DNA of 64,000 bases from Chrysophaeum taylorii (GCA_029834535.1 JAQMWT010000381.1:124001-188000); one strand, 5' to 3'; shown: positions 9,252 to 19,193, numbered from the stretch's first letter. Notes: a model not told the origin generated them from the sequence alone. Translations and numbers: made by a program.

Positions 9252-10175
9252 ATGGCGGATCAAACAGGAAAAGTACCCGATGGCCAGGTGATCGCCGTGG
9301 TAAACGAGAATGAGCCGGTCCAAGTACCTTTGGTGGAGCGCGTGCGGCACATGCAGCAAGAGCTCGACCTCACCGAGGACATGATTCAGGATTTGCTGGG
9401 GATCGCGGGCGCCGACATCGTCGTCATCGCCGACGACAGCGGGTCCATGGCGTGCTGCTCGAACCCGACCGCGATGAACGTCACGACGCGGTGGGAGGAA
9501 CTCAAGTCGACGCTGCGCCAGCTCGTGACCATGCTGCTTGTCGTCGATCATTCGGACGGCTTTGACTTGCAGTTCTTGAACGATCCGAACTGGTACGCGA
9601 TCAACTCCCTCGCGGACGTGGACAATTTGTTCGTGCATCGGTTCCCGAGGGGGGGGACGCCGCTCTACGCGCGTTGCGAGCCGATTCTCAACGGAACGTG
9701 GCACCCAAAACAGGACCGCGACGAGAGCGATCTTATTTTGCTCGTCATGACCGACGGCGAACCGTCCGATTGTTCCTTCGAGGAACTCAAACGAGCCGTG
9801 GCGCGCAAAAGAAAAAACGTCTACGTCACCTTTCTGATGTGCACGGACGAGGATAATGTGGTTGCGAAATGTGCGTGCGATGTTGCTTTTTTCCGTCCGT
9901 CGCGCAAAGTGCTGCTCTGCGCGCGCAGACAACCGCTTCATGGACAGAATTCCGGGTGTCGATGTGTGCGACGACTATGTCTCCGAGAAGCGCGAGGTCG
10001 TGCGTGCGATCTTACTATGTGGCACCTCACCTCGTGTTTTCTTCTGCAGGAACGACGGGGCCGCAGGCTTACGTACTACAAATGGCTCGGCAAGGCCGTC
10101 CTCGGAAGTAAGCTGCCCAAGTACGACAAGCTCGACGAAGCCACCTGCGGGCGCTGTGCCTGCGTCGTCCAGTGA
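9252..10175 (+). CDS. von Willebrand A-domain protein with a CaaX-like C-terminus, three exons
   Basis: Predicted join of 9252-9870, 9929-9999 and 10050-10175, giving 271 residues. Both introns (58 and 50 bp) begin GTGCGT and end in CAG. Splicing yields ...NVVAKYNRFMDRIPG and ...SEKREVERRGRR. The vWA fold is clear: IVVIADDSGSM supplies the MIDAS DxSxS motif, GGTPLYARC the conserved Thr, and LLVMTDGEPSD the second Asp. Such domains bind a divalent metal and a protein ligand. The last residues are RCACVVQ, and CVVQ fits a C-a-a-X prenylation box with another Cys two residues before. The protein has no signal peptide, so it may be a cytosolic adaptor tethered to a membrane. Confidence 0.85.
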   Translation: MADQTGKVPDGQVIAVVNENEPVQVPLVERVRHMQQELDLTEDMIQDLLGIAGADIVVIADDSGSMACCSNPTAMNVTTRWEELKSTLRQLVTMLLVVDHSDGFDLQFLNDPNWYAINSLADVDNLFVHRFPRGGTPLYARCEPILNGTWHPKQDRDESDLILLVMTDGEPSDCSFEELKRAVARKRKNVYVTFLMCTDEDNVVAKCACDVAFFRPSRKVLLCARRQPLHGQNSGCRCVRRLCLREARGRACDLTMWHLTSCFLLQERRGRRLTYYKWLGKAVLGSKLPKYDKLDEATCGRCACVVQ

Positions 10176-10535
10176 TTAGCGTCGTCGGCGGCGGTTAAGG
10201 GTATTTTAGTTAGGCAAACTGCTAAGTCTAAGAGAGGGTGCGAGTTTGAGCGCGCACTTCGGGCGTTCGTGCAATGAGTTGAGGCTTTATTAAAAATAGA
10301 TAAATAAATAAATAACCGAGATCCCCTTAAAAGGGTGTGGGAGGGGGCGTTGGTGGGTTGTGTGGATGATGCCTGCGAGGCGGAAGTGGGCATCCCAGAG
10401 ATTAAAAAAGTCGTCGACTGCTTAGTAGAGGTTTTAGGGGTCGAATGGGGGTTACTGTACTGTACATTGGAGGGATTCTTCTTCTTCTTCTTATTTACCC
10501 TACCCTACCCTACCCTGCTTTGTTTGTTGTTTCGG
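10176..10535. other. Intergenic upstream of NOL6
   Basis: Holds an AAATA-type repeat (10295-10318) and a TACCC pentamer run at about 10497-10516. No separate gene is supported. The plus frame open from about 10335 is the in-frame 5' leader of NOL6. Confidence 0.55.
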
Positions 10536-13500
10536 ATGCGGCCTTCCAAAAAGCAGCGACGGCGAGGGCCCGACCTGGAGGAGCAGGCCGGGCTGCGGTC
10601 CGGGTTTGGTGGTCGGAGGTCGCTCCAAAGCGAGGTGGAGAGGGTGCTGCGGCGGTCGACGCCGCGGTACGATTCGTCGTGGGCGAAAGGGGTCGAGGAG
10701 CTCGCCCGCGAGGTCCGGCATGTGTTGATGGGCGCATCTTGTATAGGCGGCAAAACGTTCGATGGGGTGCGCGAGCGCGTGTGCATTGCGAGGCCAGCGG
10801 GAAAGGTGGTGGTGCCTACGGATCCGCCCAAGTCGGTGAGCGTGGTGGGGTCGTGGCTGCTGCGGACGTGTCTCGAGGGAAGCGCGGCGCTCGACGTCGC
10901 GATCGAGGTCCCCGGGATCGTGGCGAAAGACTATTTGAACGGGCGGTACTTTGAGAAGCGGGGGGCATATGTGGCGGGAGCGGCGCGCGTGCTGAGGGAG
11001 GCGGGGATCGAGGCGACGCTGGCGGACCTCGACGGCGACGCGCGCAAGCCGATCGTCGTCGCGCGTCGCGACGGCTCTATCGTCCGCGTCGCGACGCGCG
11101 TCGACGCGGCGACGTTTGCGAGCGTGGCGCACAAGTTGGGGCCGAAAGAAAACTGCGTGCGCGGTCCCAAGGGCGAGTGCGAGCCCGCGACCCCGCGGTA
11201 CAACGACGCCGTGCTGCGCGAGTGTTGCGCGGATCGGCACGCGAAAATGCTGCACGGCGCGATGGTCGAAGCGCCCGCGCTCGGGGACGCCGTCGTGCTG
11301 GGGAAGGCCTGGTTGGTGCGCACCGGGCACGCGGCGCGCGTCGACGGGTTTTCGGGGTTCGTGATGTCGATGCTCGTGCTGCACGCGCACCGAACGACAA
11401 AAGAACGGCGCGAGACGGCGATAGAATTGCTGAGAGCGACGCTCGAGCTGATCGCCGACTGGACTGGACCCGTAGAGCTCGCGCTCGAGGGCGACGAGAA
11501 GGAGGATATTTTTGGGGGGGGGCGGGGGCCGCCCATTTCCGCGTACGCGGACGAGGTCGTCTTCCTCGACGCGGCGGCGCGCGTGAACATGGCCTCGCGC
11601 GCGACGCGAGCGGCCTTAAAAGAGCTCTCGAGCGACGCGAAGGTCGCGTCGCGAGCGCTCCGGCTCGATGCCCCCGAGGGGTCGTTCGGCATGGCCTTCC
11701 CGCGGCACCCGAAACCTGTCTGGACGATGTACGACGTCGTGCTCCGCGTCCCGGTCTTCCCGCTCGACTTTGGTGGTGGTAAAAAAGAAGCCTGGGACGC
11801 GTTTCCTCGGCCCGAAGCGCTCGGCGAGCCGCTCGCCGAGGCCGTCGCGAGGCGCGCGGCCGCCGTGATCGCGCGGGCCCTCGAGGGCCGCGTCCGCGGC
11901 GTGCGCTTCATCCTCGAAAGCAACTCCAACTTGGAGGAGGAGGTCGAGTGCCCTCACGTGGCCGTCGGCGCGCGGTTCTTGGACGACGACGACGCCGTGA
12001 CTCGCGCCGCGCTCCGCGGGCCGGAACCCGAGTCGTCGTCGTCGTCGTCGTCTTTTCGGGACTTTTGGGGCGACAAGGCCCAGGTGCGGCGGTTCCGGGA
12101 CGGCGCTATCGTGGAGGCCGTCGTCTGGGAGGCGCGCGACCAGGCGACCCGACGGGCGATCCCCGAGCGCGCGGCGCGCTTCGCGCTCTCGCGTCATTTA
12201 CCGTCGCGCTGCGGCGACGCCGCGCGACAGACCCGCCCGGACAGGGCCGCCCTGGCGCGCGCGACCTTCCAGGGGCACGCGGCCACCGAGTCCGAGGCAC
12301 TCTGCGAGGTCGTCGACACGAGCAAACCGCTCGCTGCCCTCGAGAAGCTCGGGGCGTGGCTCCGGGAGACGTCGCTCCCCGTCCGCGTCGACGCCGTCTC
12401 TGCCGCTTCGCCCGAACTCCGCGGGACCGCGCCCTTCGGGCTCCTGGAACGCCCCGACGACGACCGCTGCGGCCTCGTGACGGCCATCGAGGCCGTCGTG
12501 CGGTTCGAGGCGTCGGGGGCGTGGGCCGCGCTCGCCGCCGAGAACCGCGAAGCGTTTCGAGCGGCGACGCGAGCGTTGATCGCGCGCTCCGCGTCGCGCC
12601 TAAAACAAAACGACGTCCGCTTCGTCGGGGTGTGTTCTCCGGGCGACTCCTCCGTCCCGCATTTAAGGGTCCTCTTCTCGGGCTTGGCCTTCCGCCTCGT
12701 CCCGGCGACGCCCGACCGGCAACCTCCGACGCCGACCGAACCCGTCCGCCTCGACCTTCCTCGCGAGCCGCCGGCCGTCCGGAACCTCGCCTTCGTGCAC
12801 CACGCCCTCGTCCGCGCGCTCGCGGCGCGGTACCGCGCCCTCGCCCCCACGACGCGCCTCGTGGCGCGATGGCTCCACGCCCAAGGCTTCTCGGGCCACG
12901 TCTCCCACGAGGCCCTCGAGGCCCTCGTCGTCGCCGTCTTCGCGGCTCCAAAGCACGCCAACGCTTCCGAGGGCGTGGGCTGCGGCGACCTTCCGCCGGC
13001 AGCGCCCGTCGCTGGCTTCCTCCGCACCCTCCGCCTCTTGTGGTCGCGCGACTGGACCACAAACCCACTCTTCGTCGATCTCAGGCGCGCCGCCGCCGAC
13101 GAGGACCCTCCCCCTTACCGGAGAGACGATTACCCCTCGGTCGAGGTCGCGGCGGCGCTCCCGATCCTTGTCCAATACGACGACGACGACCAGTCGTCCT
13201 CCCCGGCGCTCCGCTTCCTGAGACTCGACGTCGCGCCCGAGCTCCCGGCCCTCCGCCTGATCCAGGGCGCGGCGCGCGAGACCGAAGCCGCGCTCGGCGC
13301 GACCCTCGCCTCCTCTAACGTCGCGCCAAACGAACGCCTCGTCGACGAAATTTTTGGCCGTCGCGGCGGCGCCGCCGTCAAGCGCTGCTTCGACGCCCGG
13401 TTCTCGATCCGCAAGGACGTCGTGTCGCGCGGCGCGCTCCGCGTCGACGACCTCGCCGCCGCGACGACCGCCCGAACGAACGGACCCCGGGCCTGTCGCC

Positions 13501-13874
13501 TCGAGAAGAGGTATGCCAACCTCGAAGACGACAAAGATGTCTTTTCTAAGAGGATTTTGCTCGGCGACCCCGTCGCCGATTTCGTCGACGCGCTCCGCGC
13601 GAACTATGGCCACCTCGCTCTCTTTTTCTTCAATGCCCTCGAACCCTCCTACGTCGGCATCGCCTGGCGACCGGTCAAGAACAAAAAGCCCTTTCATCCT
13701 ACGACCTCCGCCTACTCGCAGCCGGATGCCACCGACGACGACACGAATGCCGCCCACTTCTTCGTCAGGCCAAATTTCCCCGAAATTATCCACGACTGCG
13801 CGAGACTCGGCGCGCACCTCGTCGAGGCCACGCACTATGGCAGCAAACCTGAAAACGCCAGCCAGCCCCCCTAA
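10536..13874 (+). CDS. NOL6: NOL6/Utp22 (Nrap), small-subunit processome component
   Basis: An intronless gene of 1,112 residues, close to the roughly 1,150 of animal NOL6. The start is the first ATG, followed by a basic nuclear-type leader (MRPSKKQRRRGP). The protein shows the Nrap layout: an N-terminal nucleotidyltransferase-like region (VVGSWLLRTC, then LDVAIEVPG), repeated helical segments, and a C-terminal block including YGHLALFFFNALEPSYVGIAWRP, which matches the conserved end of the family. The protein works in the nucleolus with UtpC/Rrp7 in early 18S rRNA processing. Acidic Asp/Ser insertions (a SSSSSSS run around residue 500) are lineage-specific. Confidence 0.88.
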   Translation: MRPSKKQRRRGPDLEEQAGLRSGFGGRRSLQSEVERVLRRSTPRYDSSWAKGVEELAREVRHVLMGASCIGGKTFDGVRERVCIARPAGKVVVPTDPPKSVSVVGSWLLRTCLEGSAALDVAIEVPGIVAKDYLNGRYFEKRGAYVAGAARVLREAGIEATLADLDGDARKPIVVARRDGSIVRVATRVDAATFASVAHKLGPKENCVRGPKGECEPATPRYNDAVLRECCADRHAKMLHGAMVEAPALGDAVVLGKAWLVRTGHAARVDGFSGFVMSMLVLHAHRTTKERRETAIELLRATLELIADWTGPVELALEGDEKEDIFGGGRGPPISAYADEVVFLDAAARVNMASRATRAALKELSSDAKVASRALRLDAPEGSFGMAFPRHPKPVWTMYDVVLRVPVFPLDFGGGKKEAWDAFPRPEALGEPLAEAVARRAAAVIARALEGRVRGVRFILESNSNLEEEVECPHVAVGARFLDDDDAVTRAALRGPEPESSSSSSSFRDFWGDKAQVRRFRDGAIVEAVVWEARDQATRRAIPERAARFALSRHLPSRCGDAARQTRPDRAALARATFQGHAATESEALCEVVDTSKPLAALEKLGAWLRETSLPVRVDAVSAASPELRGTAPFGLLERPDDDRCGLVTAIEAVVRFEASGAWAALAAENREAFRAATRALIARSASRLKQNDVRFVGVCSPGDSSVPHLRVLFSGLAFRLVPATPDRQPPTPTEPVRLDLPREPPAVRNLAFVHHALVRALAARYRALAPTTRLVARWLHAQGFSGHVSHEALEALVVAVFAAPKHANASEGVGCGDLPPAAPVAGFLRTLRLLWSRDWTTNPLFVDLRRAAADEDPPPYRRDDYPSVEVAAALPILVQYDDDDQSSSPALRFLRLDVAPELPALRLIQGAARETEAALGATLASSNVAPNERLVDEIFGRRGGAAVKRCFDARFSIRKDVVSRGALRVDDLAAATTARTNGPRACRLEKRYANLEDDKDVFSKRILLGDPVADFVDALRANYGHLALFFFNALEPSYVGIAWRPVKNKKPFHPTTSAYSQPDATDDDTNAAHFFVRPNFPEIIHDCARLGAHLVEATHYGSKPENASQPP

Positions 13875-14008
13875 ACGAATGAGAGAGATGATGATGATTT
13901 TTAAATATATAAACTCGATTCTTTTTCGCGCGGAGAAAAAGTATAGTAGTAGGCCACCATAATATCTCGCGGCGGCCGGCGGCGCGTTTATTGATTTTCG
14001 ATTCAAAA

Positions 14009-14045
14009 TTTTCTTCTTCTTCTTCTTCTTCTTCTTCTTCTTCTT
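14009..14045. repeat. (TTC)n microsatellite
   Basis: About twelve uninterrupted TTC units. The plus strand is pure pyrimidine here. Confidence 0.95.
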
Positions 14046-14118
14046 GATGTCGTCGTCAATCCCGCGCGTACGGCGACAACGGGTTCACGGAGAAAGGACA
14101 AAACAGACGTCTTATCTT

Positions 14119-14128
14119 CTACTACTAC

Positions 14129-14160
<32 letters not shown>

Positions 14161-14174
14161 CTTCTTCTTCTTCG
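14119..14174. repeat. (TAC)n-(TTC)n compound microsatellite
   Basis: About four TAC units followed by about fourteen TTC units. With the 14009 tract, two long polypyrimidine runs lie within 170 bp. Confidence 0.95.
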
Positions 14175-14387
14175 TTCGAAGAGGCGGAGCTCATCAAGTC
14201 TCGGTGTCTCGAACCGTCGCGCCCGGCGGAAACGTTGGCAGCACCAACGTCGCCGGGAGCATGCATATACCGTAGTGGGCGTGATTGCCGTCGCTCGTTA
14301 CTTCGCAGCGAATGCGCACCTGCGGTGGTTTCGTTGTTGTTGTTGTTGTGTTATGTCTGCTGGCCGCGCGACGCGGACAACTACGAG

Positions 14388-16746
14388 TCACGAACGAACG
14401 AACGAACGAACCTGCGTCATCATCGGCGTTCTCATCTCGGTCTCGAGCCAGCCCGAGTCCCTGGCCACGTTGTGGTTGAAATGAACTGTGACACAGACTT
14501 CGCTCGACATGCTGCAAAAGAGCTCAACAAACGCGTCGTAGCACAGCGGCATGTCGTCCGCGCCGACGACGTACGCGAGGACGTCGAAGAGATTTTCGTC
14601 CTCGGATATGCAATCCAAGAGGTTATCTTTGAAGATGTCGTTCGCGTCGATCACGCGGATTTTGCCGTAGCTCACCGTGCTGTAGAGAACAGGACACTGC
14701 ACGAGGTCGACACCGCGAAGCTGCGCTGGAAACGCGCAGGCGATGCTCGGAAGAATCGCGTCCTCGACGTGCTCGGACGATCTCATCTGCTCGACGAGCG
14801 AGATGGCGGAGTGCGTGTCGAACCTCACACCGTGGTGCCGGAACAAGTGCAGCATGTGCTGAAGGAGGAGGGGACGTCGCGTAGCGATGGCGACGTGCGC
14901 CATGTGCTGCATCGCAAGTAACGCGTGCTTTTGATCGTAGACGACGCACTGCGCGAACTCGAGCCAGCTGTTGAGCAGTCGATGCGACCCCGACTGCGCC
15001 CAACGATCATCCGTCCAGTCGTCTGCATTCGGAAGCGCCATGAACGTCGACGACGCGCGCGTCTCGGGTCGCGGCTTGGCCGTGATGGTGCGAGGCCCCG
15101 ACGTTTCTAGCGAGCCGCTCGCGTCCCTTCGCGCCGGCGCTGGTTGACCACCACTCGAACCGAGCGCCGGATTTCGGTCAATTGTGCTCGAGACGTCGAT
15201 GGTGTCGCGTGGAGGAGCCGGAATTGCTTTCGACATCGAGTTCTCAAGGTTTCCATCAATCTGCTGCGGCACTGCTTGGCGCGTTGGATCCAGCGATTGC
15301 GCGTACTCCAGCGCTTGAGCGTACGGCGGTCGTTGTTGAATTCTTTGTTGCTGGCGGCGTTGATCCAGACTTCTTTGAATCCAAAACGACGGGTCCGGTT
15401 TTGTTGATCGCTCGGTCTGGAGGAGACTTGAATTCTTCCTCTCGTCGGGAGTCCCCGATCGCTGTTGCTCTGCGAGCGCGCGGGAAAGGGCTTACTCGGT
15501 TCGGTCGCGCGCCGATAGGATACGGTTGGACGCACCTTCCGACTGAGAGGGCCCAGGCTGCTGCTGCGGCGGCAGCTGCTGCTGCTGCTGCTGCTGCTTT
15601 GGTCGCTGTGGCGGTTGCAAATCCATGGGGGCGGTCGCGGCAAAGGTGTGTAGTACGGCCGGCGCGGGCGGCATGGCAACGTCCGAAGCGTGGAGATTCC
15701 GCGCGGCACGCATTCCCGCTGGCGGCCAGCCTGCGGCGAGAAACTGCTTAGAGCCCGCCGTCGCGTTCGGCGGCTTTTGCTGCTGCACACTCTGCCAGTC
15801 GCTTGGCGGCGTCGCGGCAGCCATCCACTGCGGATCCGGACAATTGTTTCCAAAGAGTATCCCCGTCGCTTTGCCACCACCGCCCGGAACGCCGCGCGCG
15901 TACTGAGGCCACCACGGGGTGTTCGGGTCGAAGATGTGCTTGACCGCGTGCGGGTGGTTGAAGTGGCTCCCTCCCTCGTACACCGGGTACGAGCCGTGAA
16001 TTGGAGTTCCGTCTCGCGGCACGGTCGCCATCGGTGGTATGGACCTCGGCTGCCAGTACCCGGGTCCGTTTCGCATCTTGTCGGCGCTAGCTTTTGCCTG
16101 AGGAGAGGAGGAGGCATCACGCAGGTGGCGACACGCGCGGGCATTGATACAGACGCTCACCTTGGCGGAGCTCGACATTGCTGCTCTCAAAAGCTTGTTG
16201 TGTCTTCGTCGCCCTTTCTGCGCGCGCGACATCATCAGCGCGCGTCGGGACGACCGCGCGCACCGGCTGCAGGACGCACTCCAATTTCTTCCGTTTGCAC
16301 CGCTCGCACGGGAACGTCTTATTGCATTTCACCTACAGGAGGCGCGCGCGCGCAGCAGGAATGACGACGAGTTTGGGGTGTCATAAATAACACAAAAAAT
16401 CAACCTTTGAGAGACGGCAATTTAGACACGTTTCCCTTAGCACCCTGGACTCCTCGCCGTCGCTCTTGCCGTCTTTGGGGGCAGCGGCGGGCGCGGCCGA
16501 ACTCTTCGAGATGTCCGCTGGGGTTGCTTCGGCATTTTCCTGCTTGTTTGGCGCGTTCGTCGCGGCGTCGGCACGCGGCACCGCGGGCGATGCACTAGGC
16601 GCAATTGACGCTTCGATGTTGGTGTCCTGCACATTTGAGCGGTGATGTTGTGGTTGAGGTGGTTCCGGTTTGACGACGACGACTGGGGTCTTCGGAGTGT
16701 CGATCAGTATCAAGGGATGATCGGTCTGCACGCCCACCCCTTCCAT
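14388..16746 (-). CDS. Zn2Cys6 (Gal4-type) transcription factor, five exons
   Basis: Predicted exons, in coding order: 16746-16405, 16332-16264, 16217-16161, 16097-15536 and 15469-14388, giving 703 residues. The binuclear zinc cluster is split by the first intron. CLNCRLSK ends exon 1 and VKCNKTFPCERCKRKKLEC opens exon 2, giving all six Cys with normal spacing (CxxC-x6-C-x5-CxxC-x6-C) and the basic KGRRRHNK linker in exon 3. Donors are GTTGAT, GTGCGC, GTGAGC and GTGCGT, and each intron ends in AG. Each junction keeps the frame, and the last one removes an in-frame TAA. A Gln/Pro-rich middle and a C-terminal alpha-helical domain (residues about 420-690) follow. This last domain may be PAS-like but is not recognised. 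Nuclear DNA binding is inferred. Confidence 0.8.
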
Positions 16747-16961
16747 CCCAATTTCACTGCTTTTGAAAGCCACTCAATCAAGATCCAACACCAACACGGC
16801 TGAAAACTTTTCTTAACTCGACCAATAATAATACATCTCACACAAATTGTGTAGCATCGTGCTAAGAGGGAGGGGGGGGGTGCAATAAGTAGTAGGTTCT
16901 TCGGGGTTGGGGGGGTAATTATTAGTTCCCTTCGATTGAGGTGGTAAGCATAGATATCAGA

Positions 16962-17639
16962 ATGGAGGAGTCAAAGGGTGGTGGTGGTGGCGACGTCGTC
17001 GTTGAAGAGCTCCGGGCTCAGATGTCCCAGATGCAGGCGCAGCTGAACCGGATCGAGTCCATGTTGCTACAGATTCAGGGTGCGCGGCGCTCAGACTTCT
17101 CGCACCAGTACTCGGCGCATCAGCAGCCGCCGTACGCTCAGCAAGCCCCCCTCGTCGCCCACCAGCAACGCGCCGAAGAGGAGCGGGAGAAGCGTCGCGA
17201 GGCGGAGGCACGGGCCGAGCGCGAGCGTCGCATCGCGCAAGAGCGCGCCGAGGCGGAGGCGGCCGACCGGGCACGCCGCATCGAGCAGGAGCGCGTCGCG
17301 CGCGCCGAGGCCGAGCGTCGGGCAGCCATCGCGCGCGCCGAGGCGGAGCGCATTGCGAAGGAGAAAGAGGAGGCGGCTCGCCAGGAGCGCATCCGGAAGG
17401 AAGCCGAGGAGCGCCGCAAGGCCGAAGAGGCGCAGCGCAAGCGCGACGAGTGCGTATTAGTTGTCGTCGTCGTCGTCTTCGTCGTCGTCGCGCGAAGAAC
17501 CAACGCGTCTCGCAGGCTCGACAAGCATCGCCACGCTATTCTCGATGATCTCCTCGACGACTCGGAGAGCTCCTCCGGTGGGGGCTCGCTCTTCGGCTCG
17601 AGCAAAGACAAGCGCCCCGCCGCCGGCCTCTTCGACTAG
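16962..17639 (+). CDS. Coiled-coil protein with acidic LFG/LFD tail, two exons
   Basis: Predicted join of 16962-17449 and 17516-17639, giving 203 residues. The 66-bp intron starts GTGCGT and ends CGCAG, and without it a Val-rich translation interrupts the protein. It has an acidic/Gly N-terminus, a short helix (ELRAQMSQMQAQLNRIESML), a Gln/Tyr linker, then about 90 residues of Glu/Arg/Ala coiled coil. The C-terminus reads AILDDLLDDSES, then LFGSSKDKRP and GLFD. Such acidic plus LF-type short motifs occur in endocytic and WASH-linked proteins, but the similarity is too short for a call. The gene is divergent from the Zn2Cys6 factor, with 215 bp between ATGs. Confidence 0.7.
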   Translation: MEESKGGGGGDVVVEELRAQMSQMQAQLNRIESMLLQIQGARRSDFSHQYSAHQQPPYAQQAPLVAHQQRAEEEREKRREAEARAERERRIAQERAEAEAADRARRIEQERVARAEAERRAAIARAEAERIAKEKEEAARQERIRKEAEERRKAEEAQRKRDECVLVVVVVVFVVVARRTNASRRLDKHRHAILDDLLDDSESSSGGGSLFGSSKDKRPAAGLFD

Positions 17640-17805
17640 CCGTACGACGCTGCAACGTATGTAGTAAGCAAGTCCCCACCAGTTCGTTCGATTCGATCGT
17701 CATCATAACACCATTGTTGGGAACCAACCTCCTCCTCTCCCAGCGGCGACAGCACCAGCACTACGAGACAACCACCACCGAACGGGGTGCGCGCGCGCGC
17801 GCAAT

Positions 17806-19095
17806 CTAGGAAGAGGAAGGGGTATCGGGGGGCGCTGGGTTTCCCGACGAGGAAGTTCGCGCGCGCACCGACGACCGCCGGACCTTCCTCTTGGTGGCCG
17901 CGACGGGGGCTGCCTCTTTCTCGCCGCCGAGAGGTGCCGCCGCGACGACCGCCTGGGGGGCGGCGGGCGCTTTCGTTTGATTTTCCTGGAGGAGGACGGT
18001 GACGCCCTCGTCGTCGTCGTCGTCGTCCAGGGCGGGTAGCACGAGGGGTTCCTCCTCACGGACGAGGAGGGGGAAGCGGTCGGGGAACGCGTCAGCTAGG
18101 GCGTCGACCAAGGCCACCTCTCCGGGTAAGACGAGGTCCGAGTCGCGGGTGACGAGAAAGAGGTCCTCATCGGGGATGAGGTCAAAGCGGAGCTCGCCAG
18201 CCTGGACGACCGCGGTGCCGTCGAAATCCTCCCAGAGAAGCGAGGTGACGCGGGTCGGGTCGTCGGGCGCGGGGGACTTAAAAACGACGGGGCGCGCGCC
18301 CCTAATGGGAACGCCGAGATTCCGCAGGGCGTTGGGGCCCCAGAGGTTTAGGATCCAGTCCTCGAGGTCGGTGCGATCCACACCGCGGCTCGCCGTCGAT
18401 ATCCGGAACGCGCAGCGCGCGTCGCTCGCGGCGAGCGCGTCGACGACCGTCGCGCGCCACTCGTCGTCGTCGCTCGGGCCGAGACCCACCACGCTGCGGA
18501 CCTCAAACTCGACGCTCGTGGTGAACTGGTCGCTCGCGAGGGTTTCGGCGGCCGCGCGCCCAAGCGACGCGCGGCGCGTCGGCGCGGTCGACGACGACCG
18601 GAGTCTCGGAACGAGCCGCACGCCGCGCCGCCCGTACTCGTCAGAGAGCGTCGGACTGCGGCGCAGCCCGTTGGTGAAGGCGGGGGCCTCGTCGCCCCCG
18701 AACAGAGGCCCGTGCCGCAGCACGGCGACGCGCGTCGCTCCCGCGCCCTCGCACCGAGAAGCGAGCTCGTCGGGCGTCGCTTCGGCCTTCCCGAGAAACG
18801 ACGAGAACAGACCCCCTTCCTCGGGGTCGTCGGCGGGTGCGATTATCACGACCGACTTTGGCGAGCTCTCCGCCAGCATCGCCTCGACGATCTCGGCGAG
18901 CGAGCCGTCACCACACACGACGGCCGCCTCGCACGCCGCCGCGCCCGCCGGCGCCCGGGTGGTCCACCGCACGACCTCGGTGCTCCGCAGCTCGGAGGCC
19001 ACCACGTCCGCGACGCTCCCCGCTGGCCCGCACACCAGAACGCGCTGCGGGACGAGTGCCGAAGCGGTCCAAACAACAAGCCACCACCACCACAT
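17806..19095 (-). CDS. Rossmann-like (atypical SDR) protein with signal or plastid-targeting peptide
   Basis: A 429-residue protein from the ATG at 19095. The leader MWWWWLVVWTASA resembles a signal peptide with an ASA-type cleavage site followed by LVP. In red-plastid algae such leaders begin bipartite plastid presequences, though these usually have Phe after the site. The next segment, RVLVCGPAGSVADVVASEL, resembles a GxxGxV dinucleotide fold, and ATRVAVLRHGPLFG matches the 'RPG.L.G' strand of NmrA/TIC62-like atypical short-chain dehydrogenases. A C-terminal domain of unknown type and a basic, Ser-rich tail follow. No Tyr-x-x-x-Lys catalytic pair is evident, so it may be a non-catalytic binder. 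It is head to head with the TTL-like gene. Confidence 0.65.
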   Translation of the reverse strand: MWWWWLVVWTASALVPQRVLVCGPAGSVADVVASELRSTEVVRWTTRAPAGAAACEAAVVCGDGSLAEIVEAMLAESSPKSVVIIAPADDPEEGGLFSSFLGKAEATPDELASRCEGAGATRVAVLRHGPLFGGDEAPAFTNGLRRSPTLSDEYGRRGVRLVPRLRSSSTAPTRRASLGRAAAETLASDQFTTSVEFEVRSVVGLGPSDDDEWRATVVDALAASDARCAFRISTASRGVDRTDLEDWILNLWGPNALRNLGVPIRGARPVVFKSPAPDDPTRVTSLLWEDFDGTAVVQAGELRFDLIPDEDLFLVTRDSDLVLPGEVALVDALADAFPDRFPLLVREEEPLVLPALDDDDDDEGVTVLLQENQTKAPAAPQAVVAAAPLGGEKEAAPVAATKRKVRRSSVRARTSSSGNPAPPDTPSSS

Positions 19096-19193
19096 CGGTG
19101 ATGATGAGTGTGATGGCCGTTGGGTTCTCGTTTGATGCCGTTGAGACAGCGCCAACAAAGCCGACACGAAAACCGAAAAATTACTATATTCCA
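19096..19193. promoter_or_regulatory. Divergent promoter between the Rossmann-like and TTL-like genes
   Basis: Ninety-eight bp lie between the ATG at 19095 (minus) and the ATG at 19194 (plus). If the TTL-like gene used its most upstream in-frame ATG (19101), only 5 bp would separate the two start codons. The interval contains CACATCGGTGATGATGAG. Inferred from layout. Confidence 0.35.

Larger units (their letters stand above)
13875..14387. other. Intergenic, microsatellite-rich
   Basis: Separates the convergent NOL6 and transcription-factor genes. It contains two long TTC tracts and a TAC tract. Nothing gene-like is seen beyond microsatellite translation. Confidence 0.6.

Noticed and set aside
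10497-10516. TACCC pentamer run resembling telomere repeat
   Set aside because: The unit is five bases, only four copies long and internal; it does not show a telomere or a healed end.
12663-14006. Long minus-strand frame across the NOL6 3' end
   Set aside because: Shadow of a GC-rich coding strand; the plus-strand frame has the conserved Nrap end.
16098-16160. Treating this stretch as coding rather than an intron
   Set aside because: It is a multiple of three and stop-free, so retention is possible, but it starts GTGAGC, ends CTCAG and lies between two introns already required by the frame; isoforms remain possible.
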